The notes beneath the pieces were generated by a model that worked only from the letters and a program-made list of their open reading frames with translations, did no database searches and had not been told where the DNA came from. A stretch of DNA of 64,000 bases from Rehmannia glutinosa (lineage: Eukaryota; Streptophyta; Magnoliopsida; Lamiales; Orobanchaceae), in the NCBI GenBank assembly GCA_016081115.2, contig JABTTQ020000671.1, forward strand, positions 372,001-436,000, given 5' to 3'. Each line of letters opens with the position of its first letter. Position 1 is the first letter of the stretch. The position numbers and the translations under genes were made by a program. Positions 59,382 to 64,000 of this stretch are shown here, in pieces.

Positions 59382-60449
59382 CTCCCTTTTAAGTATTGTA
59401 AAGTAAGTAATACTTCATCACACACTGAGAGAATCCTCCAATTCATGCACTATATATTAATCTATAACATAGGCTCTCTCAAAATGAACAAACTAACAAA
59501 TCTATGGAAAATGATGTCAAAGATGTCAGCAACATTGCTGGCCACATTATCTTCCTGCAAACTTCTTGTGAGGAAAAAGAGTGTCTCTTTGATTTCTTCA
59601 ATTTGATCTCACACTCTGAATCCGTACGATTTATGCATGAGTGATTTGCTTTAAATAAAGATGTTTGTAACTTCTCCAAAGTATAACTTCCTCAAGCAAC
59701 CACCTGCACAAAATAAGAAGTGGAAAAAACTGTCATCCAGTACTTAATAACTTCCCACAAAGTTAGAAATAAAAATTGGAAATAACTCCTATAGAAAAAA
59801 CTGAAAATTTAACTGTTTAATATTATCCAGAAATCTTATCATGTTTGACTTTTTAGAAAAATCAAACATTAACAGATTTAATAAATCTTATATAGTAATG
59901 AAATCTAAAAATGTGATATAACATTTAAAAAGTTATTTAATATATCAAAAAAAGAAAATAAAATTTGTAATTATTTGAATAAATCCAATAACTATCAAGA
60001 TAACATCTAAACATTACTTAGTACATCTAAAATTTGTTTAAAAATGTAACATTTAAGTAATTTCAAATTACAAACTAATATTTCAAATACTTAAAGATAA
60101 AAAATTATATTATTTTAAATGTAATTAAATTAATTTTTTGGATTCAATTATAATTTACAGATTTGTTTAAGTGCTTTCAAATTTTAATTTGTAATTTTAA
60201 ATTATTTTAATTAATGTTTAAATTTTTAAATAAATATTAGATTTGATAAATAATGTTTATTTGGATTTATTAAAATAATTCCATAATTTATTAAAGTATC
60301 TTTGCATGAAATATATTTTTTTAAATCTTGTTTCACATTGTCAAATATCATTTATTTATTTTAGACTTATTAAATATTTTTTGTAATTTTATTTTTCATA
60401 TTTTGTATATTTATTTTTGTGTATTTACATTTTGATTGTCAATTTGTAT
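59382..60449. other. AT-rich DNA inside the inverted-repeat composite
   Basis: No domain-bearing frame. Open frames at 59355-59606 and 59479-59679 lie on opposite strands over the same DNA and have no recognisable motif. Confidence 0.4.
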
Positions 60450-61285
60450 TCTTAAATAATCATCAAATTTATTTCGTATATTTAGACTCAACTTGTTAAT
60501 TTGTAAATTTTTAAATTGGTTTTAAAAGTTTTGAGATTTATTTGCAAAATTTTAAAATAATATTTAGACTTATTTTACGTGACACAAGTAGTTAGCTTAA
60601 ATTTTGGTAATTTGGGTTCAACGCTGAGGTCCAAGTGGCAATTAGCCCGAATTGGGCAATTCGGGCTTAACCAGTGGCGGACGCAGGATTTCGACTTTGG
60701 GGGGCGGAAAACGGACCGAGTTTATAAATTTATACTATGTGAAATTTTTTTTCCATATACTAACCATAATTAATGGTTTTTATATTGTAAAAGACAACTA
60801 TTTAAAATTTTATCAAATTTTGGGGGGGAAATTGTAAATTAGTTTATTTATTTTACCTTTAAAAAATAATTTGGAAAATTTTGGGGGGGAAAAGAAATTT
60901 TTGGAAAATTTTATGGGGGGAAAGAAATTTTTGGAAAATTTTTTGGGAATTCTTTTTTTTTTTTGAAAATTTTGGGGGGGCAATTGTAAATTAATTTATT
61001 TATTTTACCCTTTAAAATATAATTTAAAAAAATTTTGGGGGGGAAAAAAATTTTTGGAAAATTTTGGGCAGTGGCCCCCTTGCCCCCCCTTGGGTCCGCC
61101 ATTGGGCTTAACATTGAGGTCCAAAAGGCAAGTAGCCCGAATTGAGCAATTCGGGTTCAATTTTGTCCTCAATTCGCCAAGATTTTAAAGTCACTGTCCT
61201 AAACTGAAAGCCCGAAAACTTATTACTTTTCCACTAGGGTATAGATAGTGTCCTCACATTTCAGTTAAGCCTCATCCTAATTAAC
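60450..61285 (-). repeat. Right arm of the long inverted repeat, with a MITE inserted
   Basis: Reverse-complement similarity to 53010-53346 plus 57387-57520. The MITE at 60672-61104 splits the arm; after its removal the order of matching blocks agrees with the left arm. Confidence 0.7.
60672..61104. mobile_element. hAT-type MITE (CAGTGGCGGA ends)
   Basis: The 433-bp element has ends cagtggcggacgc and gggtccgccattg and a perfect 8-bp duplication, ggcttaac, at 60664-60671 and 61105-61112. The interior is a repetitive series of ttttggggggg and gaaatttttggaaaattt units. Confidence 0.92.
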
Positions 61286-61375
61286 AATATAAATTTGAAC
61301 ACAATTTTACATTTATGGTCATATCAGGGCTAGCTCATTAGTATCTCGAACACATTCAGATATTGCTTTCTTTGT

Positions 61376-61640
61376 AGGGATAATTACAAAAACACCCCTA
61401 AGGTTTGGGCTAATTAGAAAAAACCCATAGATGTTTCAAAATCACCAAAAAAAAAAACTTTTTGGTTAGATTCTATCTTAATAAGGGGGTAGCTGTAATT
61501 TTTATAAATATTAGGGATTTTTTGAAATATTTTTTGTTTATAAAGGGGAAAATGTAAGACGAAATCAAACCTCAAGAGAGTTTTTGCAATTTTTAAGACT
61601 CTTAATTTTTTTGGTATTTAGCTCGAACCTCAAGTTTCCT
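61376..61640. mobile_element. MITE of the AGGGATAATTAC family, copy D, right end lost
   Basis: The left end agggataattacaaaaacac matches copy A almost exactly. The right side fades into a poly-T stretch (61640-61655) without the expected gtaattatccct. Confidence 0.65.
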
Positions 61641-61840
61641 TTTTTTTTTTTTTAAATTAAACCTTCTTTTTATAACAATTTACAACTTTATTATTTCTTT
61701 CATTCAAAATGTTTTGTCATGCATGACAAACTAAAAAGCAGCATGCACAGAGAGAAATTAGGGTGATAAATGGCACTAGCTGTATCACAAGTTGACAGAT
61801 ATTAATTATCACAATGTTACTATCAACGCTCTTACCTATA

Positions 61841-62028
61841 TTTAGATATTCGAAGAAAGATCCTCCAGAGGATGGAGGAGGATAGCATGTCTTGCTACGA
61901 CCGATCTTTGCGATTCAGGACCGACGACATTAAGCATATCCGCTATTCATCTCCTCCACAAAACTCTAAGGGAAGGGCAGTGAGGGTCCTCAGGGATGAG
62001 TTCATCCTTTAGATATTCGAAGAAAGAT
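61841..62028. repeat. 21-bp direct repeat flanking a 146-bp segment
   Basis: An identical 21-base sequence beginning tttagatattcgaagaaaga occurs at 61841-61861 and 62008-62028. A minus-strand open frame (61947-62147, 66 codons) overlaps it without a recognisable domain. Confidence 0.8.
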
Positions 62029-62734
62029 GTACGATCTAATGAGTCTACTATGAAATACTCGGTACGGGAAGCTCTTCTATTGAGTTTCAATAAATTGGGA
62101 ATGGTCTTATGAGTAAAAAAAAATGTACAACTCCCCAAAAATTTCAAGTGCGCTCATATTCATCAATATGGAAACTGGGTTCAGGCTTTCCCCAGCCCTT
62201 TATAGTTCTCGTCAATGGACTCCTAGCGTATACGACCAAGTGAGGTTCGTTAGAGAAATTCCTACCTCCATGTCTATATAATATTTACTTTCTTTATTGA
62301 CCACTCCTTAACCTATAAATATTCCACCCAAAATATTCCTTTGCGATTCTTATGTAATTTAAAATAAGTCAAATCACAATAAACCATGTATAATATTACA
62401 ATTCTGCCTCAATTCAAACAATCTTGATTATTTAGAAATTCATCAACTCCACAACTCTATCTCCTCTCCCCCAGTTCAGTAAATTAGCATCCAATCACTT
62501 ATTTGTCAAACATAAGCGGAGTAATCAGATCAAGTTAAATAAACAGTAGTCACTTCAATTCAAAAATTACTAACTAAAGCCATAATCTTTTGAAATATTG
62601 AAAACCGTCCCGTATAAAGAATGAAGTATTAAACCTTACAAAAGAAGATATCTGAAATTGCATTGACGAAGCAAAACATCTTAAGTAATTCACCTTTTAA
62701 CTGTATCTACATAAGTTATACAGAAGTGTTCAGA

Positions 62735-62827
62735 TTGATGCACCTTCCATTTCATCACTTGCCCGAAGGTATGTCAGTATAACGTCCACCCGAGATCGAG
62801 GCATTTTCCTTGTCAGCTTTTCAACCT
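62735..62827 (-). CDS. Possible additional 3' exon of the edge gene
   Basis: After an acceptor-like tttatag the minus strand reads VEKLTRKMPRSRVDVILTYL and RASDEMEGASI before a stop. The phase does not join obviously to the exon at 62977-63252, which ends in its own stop. This may be an alternative exon or unrelated open sequence. Confidence 0.3.
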
Positions 62828-62976
62828 ATAAACGAAGTCCACTGTCGTCAAATTGTCAGGAAAACCCATCGTTATAGCTCCAAAGTCAATCTCGCGTTTA
62901 AGTTAGAATCTTCAACCAATCAGGTGGCTTTCTTTTTACAAGGATGAATAAATATGTAGCTCTCAAGATTCTGAAG

Positions 62977-64000
62977 TTAGCCTTCGACTAACCCAGCTTT
63001 TGCATCTGTTTCATTAACAATTTGTGGAGTTTCAATTTCCAGCTGAGGTGCTCTCTGATCGTCCTCGGGTTCCCCGGGATAATCAGGATCCTCATTAACA
63101 TCAGATGGTGGAGAGTCAGTACTGTGGTTTGAAACCATTAGATCCGGAGAATTCTGAACCACGGCAACCTGGCTTGCGCTGTCCACAATATTATCTGAAG
63201 CAATATATGATATGCCATACCTTTGTCCATGAGTTAGTCCTGGACAGAGTCCCTGTCATCCACGCATGGAGGCTCATCATATAGCAAAGTACATCAAGTA
63301 TTTCTAACGCTGCTTGCTTAACTTGTGGTTAACTTTTAGGGTTAATTACAAAAACACACTTGTGGTTCAGTCTAATTACAAAAAAAAACTTATATCTTTC
63401 AAAAATTACAAATACCCCCTTGGTATTTGTTTCTATTATACAAATTACACCCTCAGAGGGGCGTATTTGTAATTTTGAAAGATAATTGGACTTTTTTGTA
63501 ATTAGGCAAAACTTCAAGGGTAATTTTTGTAATTTACCCAATTTAGAAGTGCAAATTAATAACCTAAATGTTAAACTTCTCAAGACTATCTATACTTCCA
63601 AGTATCCCTTTTTCAGAATGCTTAACAGCGTAAAATGAAACACATGATATAAAGTTTTGTCATGCATGGCAAGACGGTTATACTCATACAGAAGAAGCAA
63701 AATATATTAGAAAGGACATTTAGTTGTACAAGCAAACGCATAAGGCATTCTGTACTGACCTTAATCAATCCCGAGGCGGGTGACTTTTGGAAACTGGAGC
63801 TTGAAAACAAATTATTGGCATCTGTGTCTGAAAAAGAATCCGAGTGATTTTTGTCCCTGTAATCATTTATAATGTCTGAAGAGTATGTTTCTTGTCTCAG
63901 GTTGTTGCTTCTGCAATATGCTCCAAGGTATGAACAATGTTCACTTACTAAAGATATTTGTGGAGTCGCAGGAAGTAAGTGGCCTTCAGTGCTAAAAATA
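62977..64000 (-). CDS. 3' end of an unrecognised spliced gene (partial)
   Basis: Two exons fit by frame and splice sites. The upstream one (63760-64000) runs off the window edge and is open for 80 codons, rich in Ser, Asn and Asp (for example GHLLPATPQISLVSEHCSYL, NNLFSSSSFQKSPASGLIK), ending at aag|gtcagt. The next (62977-63252, phase 0) follows tgacag and encodes GLCPGLTHGQRYGISYIASD. It then continues through an acidic, proline-rich tail (DSPPSDVNEDPDYPGEPEDD) to a stop. The sequence looks largely disordered. I do not recognise the family. The 506-base intron contains a MITE (63338-63539). Confidence 0.6.
63338..63539. mobile_element. MITE of the AGGGATAATTAC family, copy E, in an intron
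   Basis: The ends agggttaattacaaaaacac and gggtaatttttgtaatttac pair as inverted repeats. The left flank aactttt (63331-63337) is the same heptamer that precedes copy B. It lies within the intron of the edge gene. Confidence 0.65.

Noticed and set aside
61947..62147. 66-codon minus-strand frame suspected to be an organelle-derived gene fragment
   Set aside because: I could not match the peptide to any plastid or mitochondrial protein with confidence; only the direct repeats around it are reported.

Overview
This window looks like nuclear DNA of a flowering plant, most likely a eudicot. It is AT-rich, has one clearly recognisable spliced plant gene (an Aux/IAA auxin-response repressor) and the 3' end of an unrecognised spliced gene, and is otherwise filled with plant transposable elements of many ages nested in one another. 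I see no bacterial operons, CRISPR arrays or tRNA/rRNA genes. The exact plant family cannot be read from the sequence.

Layout. 0-8 kb: intergenic DNA with small non-autonomous DNA transposons (hAT-type with 8-bp duplications, Mutator-like with 9-bp duplications) and SINE-like fragments. 8.06-19.25 kb: a complete but decayed Ty3/gypsy element of the Tat lineage on the minus strand, bounded by ATTAC duplications, with gag, protease, reverse transcriptase, two RNase H domains and integrase. It also carries an antisense extra gene and a ~118-bp tandem repeat, and a hAT MITE sits in the protease. 20.06-26.51 kb: a decayed Ty1/copia element on the plus strand with GTAGC duplications. 28-30.3 kb: a SINE with a 14-bp duplication and two MITEs. 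31.6-45.45 kb: a second copia element with ~200-bp LTRs, cut in its integrase by a 9.2-kb CACTA (En/Spm) transposon with TTA duplications. The CACTA carries a decayed tnp2 gene on the minus strand and its own hAT MITE. 46.0-47.3 kb: a minisatellite-like element with higher-order structure. 47.9-49.4 kb: the Aux/IAA gene (four exons, plus strand), which carries a 1-base frameshift after the degron motif. 53-61.3 kb: a pair of long inverted repeats enclosing a 4-kb solo LTR, a three-deep MITE nest and another hAT MITE. 62.7-64 kb: the 3' end of an unrecognised minus-strand gene running out of the window.

No set of genes here works together as one pathway. The shared theme is layered transposition: most element boundaries could be set to the base because target-site duplications survive. 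The most useful items for follow-up are the antisense extra gene and tandem repeat of the Tat element, the broken Aux/IAA gene, the long-inverted-repeat composite at 53-61 kb, and the higher-order minisatellite at 46.6-47.3 kb. All coding calls are by eye from translated motifs; no database search was run.
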